DNA of 64,000 nt from Phaeoceros laevis (Eukaryota > Anthocerotophyta > Anthocerotopsida > Notothyladales). The notes below the pieces were generated by a model. The model had not been told where the DNA came from. It did no database searches and worked only from the letters and a program-made list of their open reading frames with translations. Shown here piece by piece: positions 1 to 12,700 of the stretch. How positions within the stretch are numbered: the stretch's first letter is position 1; every line of letters begins with the position of its first letter. A program made the position numbers and the translations under genes. The stretch is from assembly GCA_049999765.1 (NCBI GenBank), contig JBNGIQ010008312.1, forward strand, positions 1-64,000. Direction: 5' to 3'.

Positions 1-174
1 CCGTTGCACAACCCTCCTGGTCGCTAACCTTTTATCCTAAACCTTCTCGCCCTTCTCCCTTCAACAGGACCAAGAGTTGGAAGTTGCAAAATTATTTCCA
101 AGAATCGTCGACATACCGGCATCCCCGACGACATGCCCTGCGAGGCAGCAAGGCAGTGTGCGCCAAACCCATCT

Positions 175-3100
175 TCACACAGCAATTGGTTCTGGGAGGA
201 CAACAGCTCCTGGTGCTGCTTCAGTGATCTGCAAGATTTATACCTTCAATTAGAGCATTCCTTCCTTCTCATAACCCAACTAGCCTTGCGACAAAGATAA
301 CGAGCTTACATGTGCGGCTTTAAACAGTTCATCCAGCACTTCCGAAAGAGTGGGATGGGCATGCACTGCGAACTTTATATCCTGAAAAAATCACCGGTGC
401 TAGTTATTGTCCAACACGATGTAAGAACATCACCAGCAGCCTCGCAACTTTGCATATAGAAGACCAGAGTTCACAAAAGTATGTCTTTTCGCATTGAACA
501 AACCTTCACAGTAAGACCAGTCGCAATGGCATTAGAGGCCTCATGGATAAGGTCAGCTGCGTGCAGGCCAATAATGTGGACTCCCAGGATTTCACCAGTA
601 TCAGCTCGATAAATTAGCTGCACAGTTACTGTGGCATCAGCACCTAACTTCTGCCACGATGTTCTCACCAGACAGGAGAAAGTACTATATCACAGTCACG
701 GGAATCTCTTGAGTGAAGGTAAAAGTGCAAGATTGGATTGATTACAACGTGATTGAGAACATACCTTGGCCAGACCCTCGCCTTCATTTTCTGCAAGAGC
801 CTTAGTGTTAGCCTTAAAGCTTGTCTTCACGATCTTTATCTCAAAGCCCTCTCCTTTAGCCTTGTCTCGGGCTTGAGGCTGTCAACCATAGATAACCATC
901 ACCATCTTTTCTAACATTACGGTCAACAAGCCACAGGACACCAAGGCCGCTCATTGCAAGCTGGTACAGGGCCAGTAAAAGCTGTCACAGCATCTCAACT
1001 CACTCCTCTGGTTCATACATGGACCAAACAAAGAAGACCACAAGAACAAGGCTAACCTCAGTAAGGCCTGCCATGCTGATCTCTGGATGAGTGAAGCAAG
1101 CCGCTGGTATACTGAGATGATTCAGGATGTTGTCATTTCCAGCAATTTGCTCCACAACTGTAACAAGAAGTTAGCAGCTGTTAACTTGTATTGAGAAAGC
1201 AGGCGCATAAGGACAAAATGAACACGATGTTCAAACCAGTAGACACAAGACAAAAGCCAGCAGCATTCTCCACACTTCTCAGGTCCAGACAGAATCTGAG
1301 GACAGATAGGATATCATCAGGAATTCGAATCCATACCAGAAATGCCTTGTGCACTGGCTGCGTGAGCAAGCATCATCTTGCCATTTGCATCTCCGATGCA
1401 GAAGAGATGGGGAACCTTCGTGACAGACAAACACGTGTCAGCCTGACATGGAGCCAGTGCCAACTACATGTGCACCGTACCACGAAGGACAAGCTTACCA
1501 CATCGCCTTCTCCGTTCACGACCTGCATGCGGTCAGTCACAGGAACAAAGCCACGTTCCGTAACAACGTTGACCTGCAGGACGCCAAAGTTCACAGTGAT
1601 AGCAATCAGAAGAAACACCTAGAACATAGGAGGCGAGCAGGCAGATGCCCAAAGGAGAGAACTGCAGACAGTGGAAGGTTAGGGACAGCACACTGTCACT
1701 GCGAGAGTGAAGCTTACATTCTCAAGCCCCAAGCCTTTTGTGTATGGTGCTCGCCCTGTAGCAATCAATGCTGCATCCACCTGAGTGTATGATGTTTTAT
1801 ATAAATATGTGGTTGCACCAGGTGAAAACAGCATCATACACACTGTAAAGGAGGGCTTAACCTGTCAAATGCACAATGCCTACCTCCAAGACATCCCTGA
1901 GCTCCCTTGTCTTGGTGTCCACTAACTCTATGGTCACGGGCTTGCCATCTCGGGCAGGAGTGATCTGCCATGCCCACAAAACAAGTAAGCTACCAGCATG
2001 AAGCCACTAAAACCATCCCCATATCTATGGGGCCGGTCACTGCTACCCCAGGCATCAGTGTACCTTCTTTGCAAGCACCCCAGTATGATAATCGATTTTC
2101 CGTGGGTTGATCAATATTCTCTGTGCAAGCTTTCCAATCTCAGGGTCAAACCCTGGCATCAACCCATCCAGTGCCTCCACAAATGTCACCTGAAAGACAG
2201 TCAAATTTACTTCGTAAGGAACAAACAGCTACTTTGGTAAGAACAGAGGTAGAGAGCAGCGTTAAAAACATTGTCAGATCGACAGTCACCTCACTCCCAA
2301 GAGCTGTATACACGTCACTAAACTCGAGACCAATATAACCACTGCCAACAATAGCTAACCAGTCTGGAATCCACTCCAACTTCAGAGCATGATCACTTGT
2401 GAAGACAGTCTTCCCTGCAGATATTGCAGCATTCACGAGTTCAAACTCACCAAGTTTCAGGAGTTGTAAGGTCACATGTGCGGGAGAATCCCCTATTGTG
2501 TGATCAGAACAAAGCATTGACCACTACCTAAAAGACACCCCCACTAAGGAAGTAGCAGTAACGACGTCATACCATCAATCTCAATGCCAGGCGGTACAAA
2601 TGGAACTGATCCAGTTGCAATAATAATGTTTCGTGCAGTTACTACTTTATCCGGATAGCCAACTTTTCCATACTTAACCTTCTGCGAACCCTGGAAATGG
2701 ATCGATTGCAAGACGTTAAAATACTGTAGCGTCAATTTCTTGTAGGCCCAGGAAAATGCCGGACTGGCTGTAAGTGAGACAGACTTACAACAATAGTCCC
2801 AACACCTTGCAGAATGTCTACGCCAATGGCCTTCATAGAGTTTGTCAAATTTCCTCGAATTTTAAGAGCCAAGTTTTCTGCGTGTGCTGCGACTGCCTCC
2901 CTGCTGTACGAGGCTGCAGCGACCTGCAGATCCAGATACGTTAAGCCAACTGCAGCTCTAAGTAGCTGACCCAGGCTCTATGGGGAAAATCTGCTATATC
3001 AGCCCCCACCCCACCCCAAAAAAAGAAAGGCACAAAGGAGTCAGCTGCCCTGCCTGAATGCCCAGAGCTTTGAGATGGTGCTCATCACGAAGTTCCCGCA

Positions 3101-3746
3101 TGCGCCCGCTTACAGCCAGTAGCGCTTTCGACGGGACGCAACCCCTGTTTACGCAGGTTCCTCCCACAACATCTCCTTCGATAATTCCTGTTTTCAGGCC
3201 CTGTCCAGTTTGCAGGGTACGACGAGACTTAGAGACCGACGGTGAGGATGTCTGGCTATCCGCATATGAGCTCAGCTACGAAAGATCTACTCGATCCACA
3301 GCTGTGCAGAGCCCAGGAATGTCCTTGAATTCTGCGCTCCCATGTTCGAGACAACAAATAAGCGCAGTGAAATCCAAAATACAAGAACTACGCACCCTCT
3401 CAACAGCATGCAATGCAGCTCCGTGTCCTCCGACACCTGCCCCGATGATAATCAAGTCATAATCGAATGTCTGCGGGCTTCCGTTGCTGGAGGCCTGCGC
3501 CCTGAGAGGCAAGGGCCCTCTAGCCTTGTTGGACCACCAACACTCGGGCTCTGCGGTCTGCGATGCCTGGAATCGCCCAAGCGAGTATAGGGAGGCGTTC
3601 TGCTGGCGCCAACCTAGACGGAACACCTGCCCAGAGCGCAAGGTCGAGGAGGGAGAAGAGCACTTCCGAGATTCCGCGATGAAGCCATTGTGTAGAGAAG
3701 CGGGCTGCACAAGTGCAACCTGAGCTACAGCTGCAGCCGCAGCCAT
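175..3746 (-). CDS. LPD (ptLPD-type): Plastid dihydrolipoamide dehydrogenase (E3 of plastid pyruvate dehydrogenase), about 15 exons
   Basis: Flavoprotein that reoxidises the dihydrolipoyl groups of plastid pyruvate dehydrogenase with NAD+, feeding acetyl-CoA to fatty acid synthesis. Exon 1 (3746 down to about 3411) has an Ala/Ser/Arg-rich transit peptide and then the FAD-binding start [20 protein letters not shown]. Exon 2 (about 3224-3055) has the redox disulfide [13 protein letters not shown]. Exon 5 (about 2433-2290) has the NAD-binding [19 protein letters not shown]. Exon 10 (about 1413-1336) has [20 protein letters not shown]. Exons 13-14 carry [20 protein letters not shown] and the catalytic base motif [14 protein letters not shown]. 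The reading frame stays open across about 14 short GT-AG introns. The 3' end has two readings: splicing of an 81-nt intron (229-309) to a last exon ending PEPIAV at 175, or read-through to a stop at 280. I prefer splicing because the donor is GTAAGC and the acceptor TTGCAG. The family assignment is firm; exon edges are approximate. Confidence 0.93.
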
Positions 3747-4127
3747 TGATTTTGCCTGCCCAAACGAATCCTTGGTTGGGTCCGCAGAAATCGTACAGAC
3801 TGGGCGGGGCTTGTTGCAGTGTAGTTGCAGGGTTAAACGACAGTGTCAGGGGGCGGAAGGCCGGGGTCGAGGGCTAAAAGCTTGGGTGTCCCATGCCTGC
3901 ATGCTGCTCGGACGCCGAAGTCATGCCAAACCGAAGGTTGGAATTTCCGCCTAAGCCTCATCGTTTTCATCACCTCCATCAAACTTGCCTTGCGAGAAGA
4001 CGGCCTTTCTTACTTTGTACAAGGACACAGCGGGTAGGAGGGGTCAAACTGACTCACACATGCCCTGTTTTTACAAGTCATGATGTTAAATTCGTTTCAG
4101 AATGAAATTCGCATTACTCGGTTGATG

Positions 4128-4143
4128 GTGTGTGTGTGTGTGT
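4128..4143. repeat. (GT)n microsatellite
   Basis: Eight GT units in the intergenic stretch upstream of the LPD gene (3747-4597). The rest of that stretch holds a second microsatellite at 4266-4282 and no gene I can support. Confidence 0.9.
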
Positions 4144-4265
4144 AATTGATATATGTACCCAAGGTGTGACCGGGCACCTAACTGCGGTCGGACTAATAAC
4201 TGTGTATGTATCTACTGCTTACGAGGGTCAAGGTCTGGTTGTCACCAGACCTTGCCCGTACGTCT

Positions 4266-4282
4266 CACACACACACACACAC
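4266..4282. repeat. (CA)n microsatellite
   Basis: About eight CA units, the reverse-complement sense of the (GT)n tract 120 bp to the left. The two could pair in a transcript, but nothing else suggests a function. Confidence 0.9.
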
Positions 4283-4597
4283 GAGGTCTTGAACAACTCC
4301 ATAGCGGTGTCGATAAGAAACATGTCAAGTTTCTTAGGGGTTGGTGTGTGTATCTAATGAGTTCTTTCTAATGAAATTTTCGATGTAATTTTACAGAAAC
4401 GTAAAGGGATTGTACGAAATGGCACGGAGACGAGTGAATAAAATTCCATGCACAGGCAGAAACAGGATGTGGGGAGCCTTGCAGAGTTGCAGTCTTTTGC
4501 CAGTTCATGGCAAATGTGTAATATCTCTCTCCTTCGCATCTCAATTTTTCCTTCTGCTTGTATCCCTCAATAGTCTTCACAATGGCGCAGGCCATGG

Positions 4598-7540
4598 CTA
4601 GAATGTGTCCATGCCATTCGGTTTTGCATATCCGTCCTCATTCGATTTGACAATAATGTCTCGCAGCTGTGAATAGATATGCTGACTCTCAAGGTGGTCT
4701 TGATCCCCAGCCACAAACACATGCAGATCTCCACTAATACCAGTCCACCGGCTCTGTCCTTGTTGCTTCCACGCTTGCCGTTTCACTCTCATTGCTTGGA
4801 TCACCTCTGCATCCTCCCACATTTGAGCAGCCGCATAGATGTTATACATCACCACATAAACTGCAGCATCGTTCTTTTCCAACCTGGATGCGTAATCAAA
4901 AATCTCCCTTCCAAGCTTAACATGACCCCATTTTAGACAAGAACCCAACAAGGTTTGCCAAACCACGGCATCAGGCTGGAAAGGCATCGTCTTTACTATG
5001 GCCATCGCCTTATGTACTTGGCCAGCTTGACCAAGAAGATCAACAATGCAAGTGTAGTGATCAATGGTTGGGGTGATACCATAGTCTTGCTTCATAGCCT
5101 CAAAGTACCTCTGGCCCGTGTCCACCAAACCGGCATGACGGCATACAGTAAGAACACTGAGAAAAGTAATGCTGTCCGGCTGTATACCCTCCTTTCTCAT
5201 CCGCTGGAACAAAGCAAGAAGAGATTCACTGTCACCTTGCTGGGCATACCCAGTCATTAGTGCACTCCATGCCACAACATCCTGATTGGGCAGAGCATCG
5301 AACACCCGCTGTGCATTTTCCATGCTGCCACATTTAGCATACATGTCAATAAGAGCAGCTCGAACAAATGGACTAGTAACCTCGAGCCCAGTTGTGGAGA
5401 TCTGAGCATGAATCATCTTCCCCTGATCGAGTCCTGCCACAACACTGCAAGCCTTTAGTGCACCAACGAATGTCCGATCATCTGGTGCCACACCTTCCTG
5501 TTCCATCTGCGCATACAGTTGCAAAGCCTCGTTACCATCATCCATGTGGGCATACCCCAAGATCATGGTATTCCAGGACACAACATCACGATGGAGCATT
5601 CTCTGGAAAACTTTCCTAGCATCTTCCAGGCTCCCGCACTTTGCATAGACGTCCACCAGCATATTCCCTACATAGACCTCTGACTCAGCACCACTCTTTA
5701 CTACATCTGAGTGGATGGCTCCTACTTGCCCCAGGCACCATTCTCTTGCATGGTGTCCTTCTTTGTCCGAAGTGGCTAGGGTGCTGCACGCCTTGAGTGC
5801 ACCAACAAATGCTCGGGAATCTGGTACTACGCCCTCCTCTTGCATCTGTGCATACAGCTGCAAAGCAACATCGCCCTCCTCCATCTGAGCGTACCCTAGA
5901 ATGAGAGAGTTCCAAGACACTACATTGTGATGGGGCATCTTCTCGAACACACTCCTAGCTTCCACCAGGCTGCCACATTTTGCGTACACGTCCACAAGCA
6001 TGTTTGCCACAAATAGAGCGGACTCATATCCACACTTCACTATGTCTAAGTGGATGCTTCTGACTTGCTCCACGCACAGTCTTCTCTGTTCCTTCACATC
6101 ACCTTCACTCCCCGCTTCCCCTGCAATCAAGCTAACACAACCCTTGAGTGCACCAACAAATGTCAGGTCATCGGGTATGACACCTTCTTTTTTCATCAAC
6201 GTGTACAAATCTAAAGCCTGTCCACCCTCTTCCATATTGGCGTACCCCAAAATCATGGTATTCCAGGAAACAACATTGCGATTGGGAATCTTCTCAAACA
6301 CGTGCCTAGCATCCACCAGGCTCCCACATTTTGCATACGCATCCAAAAGGATGTTCCCCACAAATATAGCTGAATCGGACCCAGTTTTGACAGCATCTGA
6401 GTGTATTGATCTGACTTGCACTAAAGATCGAGTTTTCACACGTTTTGCATCACATGTCTCCCCTTCAAGAGCGGCCAAACTACTACAAGCCTTTAGAGCA
6501 GCAACAAATGTTCGGTTATCCGGTTCGACCCCTTCCTGTTGCATTTTAGCATACAATTGCAATCCCTCCTCAGGCTTTTCCATTTGAGCATACCCGAAGA
6601 TCATGGCATTCCAAGAAGCAACGTTGCGATGAGGCATCTTCTCAAAAACGCTCTTAGCATCAAGAAGGCTGCCACATTTTACGTATGCATCCACCAACAT
6701 GGTTCCCACATATACATTTGGCTCAGATACACTGCCCACTATGTATGAATGGATGGCTCTGACTTGTTCCAAGCACCGTTCTATCAACCATATCTCACCA
6801 CCTTTGCTGTTACCATCCACCAGGCTACTGCAAGCCTTAAGTGCAGCAACGAACGTGCGGTCGTTCGGTGCCACACCTTCCTGTTGCATCCGTGCGTACA
6901 GTTGCAAGGCTACTTCACCCTCTCCCATCTGAGCATACCCCATGACAATGGCAGTCCATGAAATCACATTTCGATGAGGCATCTTCTCAAAGACAGACCT
7001 AGCATCAACCAGGCTCCCACATTTTGAATACACATCCACCAGCAAATTCCCCACATGTGCAACGGACTCAAGCCCACACCTCACCACCTCTGCATGAATC
7101 TGCTTCGTTGTTTCCAGGTCATGTAAGATACTGCAAGCCTTCAAGGCAGCAACATATGTGTGTGAGCTCAGTTTTACTCCTCCCTCCTGCATTCTCTTGA
7201 ATACTTTGAGAGCATCTCTACCTTCTCCGCACTTCGTATATTTCCATATGAGTGCAGTTCCAGAGAATTCATCCCGAGGGAAGTCAGCACGTTTTTGGAT
7301 TCTGGAGTCATTACAAGAACTAATGTCATTTTTAGTGAACCCGTTCCTCTCAGCTTCATGTGTTGAAGTCTTCCTCTCTAGAGCGATTGTCACCCATCTC
7401 GGGGTAGTCCAGCTCCCTACCCAAAGTCGGCGCTCGACAGCCAAATCAAGCAGCTGGAGGCGGACACCAATTCTGCGACCCACAAACATCTCGTATCCTC
7501 GCAGGTCGCTGACAGGGCGAGTGAGATTGTTTGATGCCAT
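4598..7540 (-). CDS. PPR-A: PLS-class PPR protein with extended L motifs, E1-E2 and degenerate WW-type PG box, no deaminase
   Basis: 980 aa, single exon, true ATG at 7540. PLS PPR proteins bind organellar RNA one base per repeat and position editing at a C or U. The N-terminus is Arg-rich and plausibly a targeting peptide. Six triplet blocks each carry a [AV]Y[SAV]KCGSL-type S motif. Four L motifs have an insertion of roughly 15-20 residues between helix A (ALKACSSL) and helix B (VRAIHS); the inserts differ from each other. The C-terminal E1/E2 region includes MPFQPDAVVWQTLL. The PG box reads GQSRW where WW-type relatives have GQSWW. The protein then stops 30-40 residues later, so the HxE and CxxC deaminase motifs are absent, and no DYW remnant is visible below 4598. 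It probably acts in RNA editing with a deaminase in trans. Head-to-head with the PPR relic at 7641. Confidence 0.9.
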   Translation of the reverse strand: MASNNLTRPVSDLRGYEMFVGRRIGVRLQLLDLAVERRLWVGSWTTPRWVTIALERKTSTHEAERNGFTKNDISSCNDSRIQKRADFPRDEFSGTALIWKYTKCGEGRDALKVFKRMQEGGVKLSSHTYVAALKACSILHDLETTKQIHAEVVRCGLESVAHVGNLLVDVYSKCGSLVDARSVFEKMPHRNVISWTAIVMGYAQMGEGEVALQLYARMQQEGVAPNDRTFVAALKACSSLVDGNSKGGEIWLIERCLEQVRAIHSYIVGSVSEPNVYVGTMLVDAYVKCGSLLDAKSVFEKMPHRNVASWNAMIFGYAQMEKPEEGLQLYAKMQQEGVEPDNRTFVAALKACSSLAALEGETCDAKRVKTRSLVQVRSIHSDAVKTGSDSAIFVGNILLDAYAKCGSLVDARHVFEKIPNRNVVSWNTMILGYANMEEGGQALDLYTLMKKEGVIPDDLTFVGALKGCVSLIAGEAGSEGDVKEQRRLCVEQVRSIHLDIVKCGYESALFVANMLVDVYAKCGSLVEARSVFEKMPHHNVVSWNSLILGYAQMEEGDVALQLYAQMQEEGVVPDSRAFVGALKACSTLATSDKEGHHAREWCLGQVGAIHSDVVKSGAESEVYVGNMLVDVYAKCGSLEDARKVFQRMLHRDVVSWNTMILGYAHMDDGNEALQLYAQMEQEGVAPDDRTFVGALKACSVVAGLDQGKMIHAQISTTGLEVTSPFVRAALIDMYAKCGSMENAQRVFDALPNQDVVAWSALMTGYAQQGDSESLLALFQRMRKEGIQPDSITFLSVLTVCRHAGLVDTGQRYFEAMKQDYGITPTIDHYTCIVDLLGQAGQVHKAMAIVKTMPFQPDAVVWQTLLGSCLKWGHVKLGREIFDYASRLEKNDAAVYVVMYNIYAAAQMWEDAEVIQAMRVKRQAWKQQGQSRWTGISGDLHVFVAGDQDHLESQHIYSQLRDIIVKSNEDGYAKPNGMDTF

Positions 7541-7640
7541 TTTCGAGGTGCTACTGGCAGAGCCGAAGCCATATCCCCAACAATCTGTTCTACCCTGTCA
7601 AGATGTGCGCCGGCACAAAAGGACCTGATTCTGGGCTGAC

Positions 7641-7855
7641 GCATTTCATGCTCTTACTCTCAAAGTGGATATGAAGGAAACGCATCTTTGGCCAACCACC
7701 TTACACATAGGAGGTTCAGTTAGACGATGCAATGGAAGCATTTTCCAAGGTCCTACAGAGAGGTAATGAGACAAGTGTATTGACAGCAGAGGAGCCAACC
7801 AGCCAGACAAAACATGTCTCTTACCAGTGCTGAAAGCGTGTGCTAGTGCACGGGT
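7641..7855 (+). pseudogene. N-terminal fragment of a WW-lineage PPR gene (relic)
   Basis: The stretch reads as FHALTLK, then in a shifted frame GYEGNASLANHLTH, then past a stop DDAMEAFSKVLQRGN, then LKACASA. This matches, in order, the N-terminal region of PPR-B, E and H (VHALAVKSGYESN, FVANHIICMY, LDEAMRVFHKV, LKACA). At least one frameshift and one stop break it. It begins about 100 bp upstream of PPR-A's ATG on the opposite strand, so it was once a divergent partner of PPR-A. Confidence 0.7.
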
Positions 7856-8659
7856 ATCTGATGTAGCTACATCGGTGGCCCCTTGCCCTCTAACAGTGCT
7901 CTGTCGTAAGTTTTCATGCTGTGTCCCCGAACAGTTGCCATGTTTACCTCGTCTTCAGTCATTGCATTTTGTGCCTTCAAATCACCGAGGCCTGGATTAA
8001 GTTAGAACGAGATAACCTGCTATTAGGACTCGTTGCTACTGTTTTGCAAACAATTCAGGCCTGATTAGATTGTAAGCTGCGTTGCTGCTGCAGTACCAGC
8101 TGAGAAACATCCAGGTGCTCAGAGTTGTTGAATGATTCCGACCCAACAACGGTTGACGTTTTGCGAAGGCTAATCAGAGTTGTTACATCCCCTTACGAAC
8201 CATGGTCGTGTGGCAAGTGCCGAGGTCTAGACACCTGCGGCAGCATGAAATGGCATACACAAATTTGTTTGCGGCTTGTACCCTTCCGACGATTTATGAA
8301 CAAATGTCCAAACGTAGAAGCCACATATTCTATGACTACTGTTCATAAACTATCAAAGAGAGCTCTTTAATCTTCATGCCCGATTAGTGGGAAAGGGCAT
8401 CATCAAAACCTATTGCCTCCATGTTACAAGAACTCTGCCCACTCATTGTCTTTTTCTAGTGTGTTTGATCATTTCTCCATGCCTTCTACGTGGAATTGGT
8501 GGGATCAGCTTGTCCTGACATAGCTACATCTTTGATAAGAACATCATGCTGGATCAAAAGCAAACAGACAAAGCTTGTGAATAACTAGAAAGAAACATCC
8601 ATGCAAAAGTCTGAATTTAACATCCTACGTTGGAGCAAGAAAAATCTAGTAGGATAATA
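7856..8659. other. Intergenic stretch with no recognised gene
   Basis: About 800 bp with only short, uninformative open frames on both strands. I see no repeat, RNA gene or homologous fragment. Confidence 0.5.
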
Positions 8660-9448
8660 TCATTTTGGAAACATGCAAGACGTATAGTGAACAAATGCAG
8701 TTGAGGTGCCCAAATTTTCACCTTTCACCAATTCCTGTTGAAGTAGAAGTAGATATAAGCCAAGCTCTAATGTATCCGTTTTTTGGAAGAATTCCGGAAT
8801 ATTTTTTTCATGCCCATAAAATTCTGAGATGGATATATGTGGCTTGTACCCTTCAGAGCTCTTACATTTATCTGGAGAGAAATCAATATGCTCTATTTCC
8901 GTGCCCCCTTTGTTCATGTGAAGATAATGACATTGCCAGATGCCATTGTCCTGCAAGAACTTGATCCCTATACAACTAGCAACAAGACTCCAATTCAAGA
9001 CCTCTTCTCTCAAAGTTGGCAGGTCGTGATTTGTATAAGCTATCTCTACCGCAAACGTTACCTTCCTCTCAGGCCTAAGCCAAAAAAATATGTCCCTTCA
9101 TTCCCGTCTCCTCTCCCAAAGGAGCAGTCACGGTACCTATTACTAATCTGTCTGGACCAGTTCGCCACTTTGAATTGCCCGCCAAGGTATCTAGACCATC
9201 CGAAATCTCATCCCGTACCCAAGCTATAGCCTCACCATGACTGTGGGTGGGATCTCCATACAAGAAAATGGTCCATGTTTTACCATCACGCTCCAACGAG
9301 CTGGCTCCGGCAGAAGTCTGAGTGCCTCATAAGCCTCCAACTGTACCTGCTCAGCCACAATGTAAGGTCCTTGCTCAAACTGCCCAGCTTCGAGATCTCT
9401 CATAAACAGCTCCTTAGCACCTTTAAACTGGTCGAGAAGCTCAGCCAT
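8660..9448 (-). pseudogene. Unrecognised protein of about 260 aa broken by two frameshifts
   Basis: ATG at 9448 opens MAELLDQFKGAKELF and a well-formed frame to LLPEPA near 9305. The sense then continues in a second frame (ERDGKTWTIFLYGDPTHSHG) to KGHIF near 9090. A third frame follows across a T homopolymer (RPERKVTFAVEIAYTNHD) to a stop at 8660. No GT-AG intron fits either break, so they are frameshifts (true decay or assembly error; the second sits in a run of seven T). The segment VEIAYTNHDLPTLREEV recalls the core strand of PD-(D/E)XK-type nuclease-like proteins (Uma2/restriction-like), but that is a weak guess. Family not recognised. Confidence 0.55.
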
Positions 9449-9748
9449 AGGTCAATCCGCAGGCCAACCAGGGAAGACTTGACAGTATTACAGGAGCCTG
9501 TTTTTTAAACCCTGGCTCGTGCTGCTACCGCCGCCACACCTTTCTGATTTAGCATACTTGATAAATCAGGATTCAGCATACTTGCTAATAAACCTTGGCT
9601 TGTGATGGCCGGCCCGAGGCGCAACAGCTTGCTTCGATACGAGTCATCATCGTGGTGCTCCGCAAATCATCCAGATTAGAGAGCCTACCCACTAGGGAAA
9701 TGCCTGGAAGTGGGATGGGCCTTACCGTACCTCCTCAAAGTGTCCAGC

Positions 9749-12700
9749 TCATGACACCAAGACAACATGGGCCAGACATTCATCCACATCCATTTTGACT
9801 GCAAGGTTTGCCAGGTGGGTATATATCTGTTGTCTTTGAGGATGTTGAGAATCCCCCACTACAAAAGTATGAGCACTTCCACCAAAGTCGGTCCACCAGC
9901 TCTGGCCTGGCTTCTTCCAAGCTTGTGCTTTAACTCTCAATACCTGCATCTCCTTTGCGTCGTCCGGCCTGTCTGCAGCTGCGTAAATGTTTGCCATCAA
10001 GACAAATGCTGCAGCATCATTTTGATCCAACCTCATTGCACACTCAAATGCCAGCCTTGCAGTCTCCAAATCGTTCCACTTCTGGCAGGCGCCCAACAGA
10101 CTTCGCCAGACCTCACCATCGGGCTGGAAAGGCATTGCATTCACCAGCTTCACTGCTTGGTCCACGAGGCCTGCACGACCCAAGAGATCAACCATGCATT
10201 TGTAGTGCTCGATGGTTGGGCTGATGCCATAGTCCTTGCTCATGGCATAAAAAAAACGTTGACCCCTGTCCACTAGACCTGCGTGGTTACATACTGCAAG
10301 AACGCTAAGAGAAGTGATGCTGTTCGGCTGTATCCCATCCTCCCTCATTTGCTGAAACAAATCAAAGACAACATCACTTTCTCCATGGCGGGCATATCCT
10401 GCAATCAATGCACTCCATGTCACGACGTCCCTTGTGGGCAATCCGTCAAAGACCTGCTGGGCGTCAACTATGCTTCCACATTTACCATATATGTCAATCA
10501 GGGCGTTGCTCACAAGCAAACCATTATCATCAAGCTGAGTATCTAGAAATTCGGCATGAAGTTGCTTCACTGTCTCCAATCCTGTCTTGGTACCACAAGC
10601 CTGCAGCAGGCACACAAAGGTAAGAGCAGTTGCCACAGTGATGCCCTCACACTGCATGTCTTTGAACAAAGTGAGACTTTCTTGACCGAGCCCATACTGC
10701 GCATATACTGCAATCATCGTATTCCAGGTTATCACATCCTTGGTTGGCATACTGTAAAATACTTTGCGTGCATCCTCTAGCCTCCCACACTTGGCATACA
10801 TGTCTACTAAGCAATTCCCAACACCTACATCACCTTCCAGACCCCTTCCCTGGATCTGTCTATGAAACTGCTCACCTTGCTGCAGGGCGCCAGTGCTGGC
10901 ACATGCTTGCAGGAGGCATGCAAAAGTAACAGCGTCTCCAAGAGTGACGCCCTCATGCTGCATAATTCCATGCAGATCAATGGCTTCTTTTCCAAGCCCA
11001 TGCTGAACATATCCTGCTATCATGGCATTCCAGGTCACCACATCCTTGGCTGGTAAGTTGTTAAAAACTCTGTACGCTTCCTCAAGGTTCCCACACTTAG
11101 CATACATGTTCACTAGGGAGTTTCCAACAGCTACATCTGCTTCCAGTCCAATTTGCTGAATCGCTGCATGCAGTTGCTGTCCCTGACCTAAGGCTCCGAC
11201 ACTTGCACATGCCTGCAGCAGACATACAAATGTAACAGCATTGCCTGGAACACTACCTTCCTGCTGCATGATCTCATAGAGAAGAAGGGCGTCGTGACTG
11301 AGACCAAGATGAGTATATCCAGAAATCATGGCATTCCAGGTCACAACATCTCGGTGTGGCAGATTGTCAAACACTGTGCGTGCATCCCTTATGCTCCCAG
11401 ATTTAGCATACATATGAACTAAAGAATTGCCAACTACGAGATCAGATTCCAGTCCCCTTTGCTGAATTTGTGCATGAAACTGCTTGCCCTGACGTAGATA
11501 CCCCGTGCTGGCACAAGCTTGCAGAAGCCACACAAATGTAACGGCATCAGGTGGCATGGTACCTTTGAGCTGCATCTGTCCATACAGAGCAAAGGCTTCT
11601 TGTCTGAGCCCACACTGCACATACCCTGCAATCAAGGCATTCCAAGTTGCTAAACTTCTGCTTTCCAATTTGGCAAACACCCTATGTGCATCCTCTAAGC
11701 TCCCACATTTTGCATACATATGTACCAGGCAGTTGCCAACATCTCCATCGGCTTCCAGTGCTCTTTCCTGAATTTGCGCATGGAGCTTTTTACCCCAATG
11801 CAGAGCTCTGTCTGTGGCACATGCTTGCAAGAGGCATACAAAAATAACACCATCTGTTGGACTTATGCCGTCCTGCTGCATATCTGTATAAAGATCGACT
11901 GCTTTTTGCCCGAACCCATGCTGTGTATATGCACCTATCATAGCAGTCCACGTTGCCAAATCTTTGGTTGCCAGACTGTCAAACACTCTGCATGCATCCT
12001 CCAAGCTCCCACATTTTGAGTACATGTCTACGAGGGCAGTAGCGACAAATACATCAGTAACCTTGAGTATAGAATTAAGGATTGCAGAATGAACCTCCTT
12101 TCCCTGCTCTAGTCCTCCCACACTAGCGCAAGCCTGCAGGAGGCATACAAATGTAACTGAATCAGGTAAAGAGCTGCCATGCAAGTGCATGCTTGCATAT
12201 AGAGTAAGGGCATCTTGACTGCGTGCATGCTGAACGTATCCTGCTATCATGGCATTCCATGTCATCACATCTCTGCTTAGCAGATTGTCAAACACGCTGC
12301 GTGCATCGTCTAAGCTCCCACACTTCGCGTACATGTTTATCAAAGAGTTGCCAAGGACAATATCGGCTTCCAATCCTCTGTCTTGTATCATCAAATGAAG
12401 CTGCTTCCCTTGATAAAGGGCTCCTGTGAGAGCACATGCTTGCAGAAGACACGCAAATGTTACATGATTCGCTGGTGTGTTGCATTCTTTCTGCATATCT
12501 GCATACAGAGTAAGGGCTTCTTCACCAAGCCCATGTTGAGCATACCCTGCAATCATGGCAGTCCATGTCACAACATCTTTGTCTGGCAAAACGTCAAACA
12601 CTCTCCGGGCGTCCTCCAAGCTCCCACATTTGGTATACATGTCCACCAGACAGTTGTTCACAAATATATCTGGCTTGTCTGCACCCCCCAGAATATCAGC

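Noticed and set aside
1191-1622. 143-aa plus-strand open frame
   Set aside because: It lies across introns and exons of the minus-strand LPD gene and has no protein-like pattern.
4372-4598. A lost DYW domain downstream of PPR-A, like that of PPR-H
   Set aside because: The sequence below 4598 shows no HxE, CxxC or other DYW-like stretch in any minus-strand frame.
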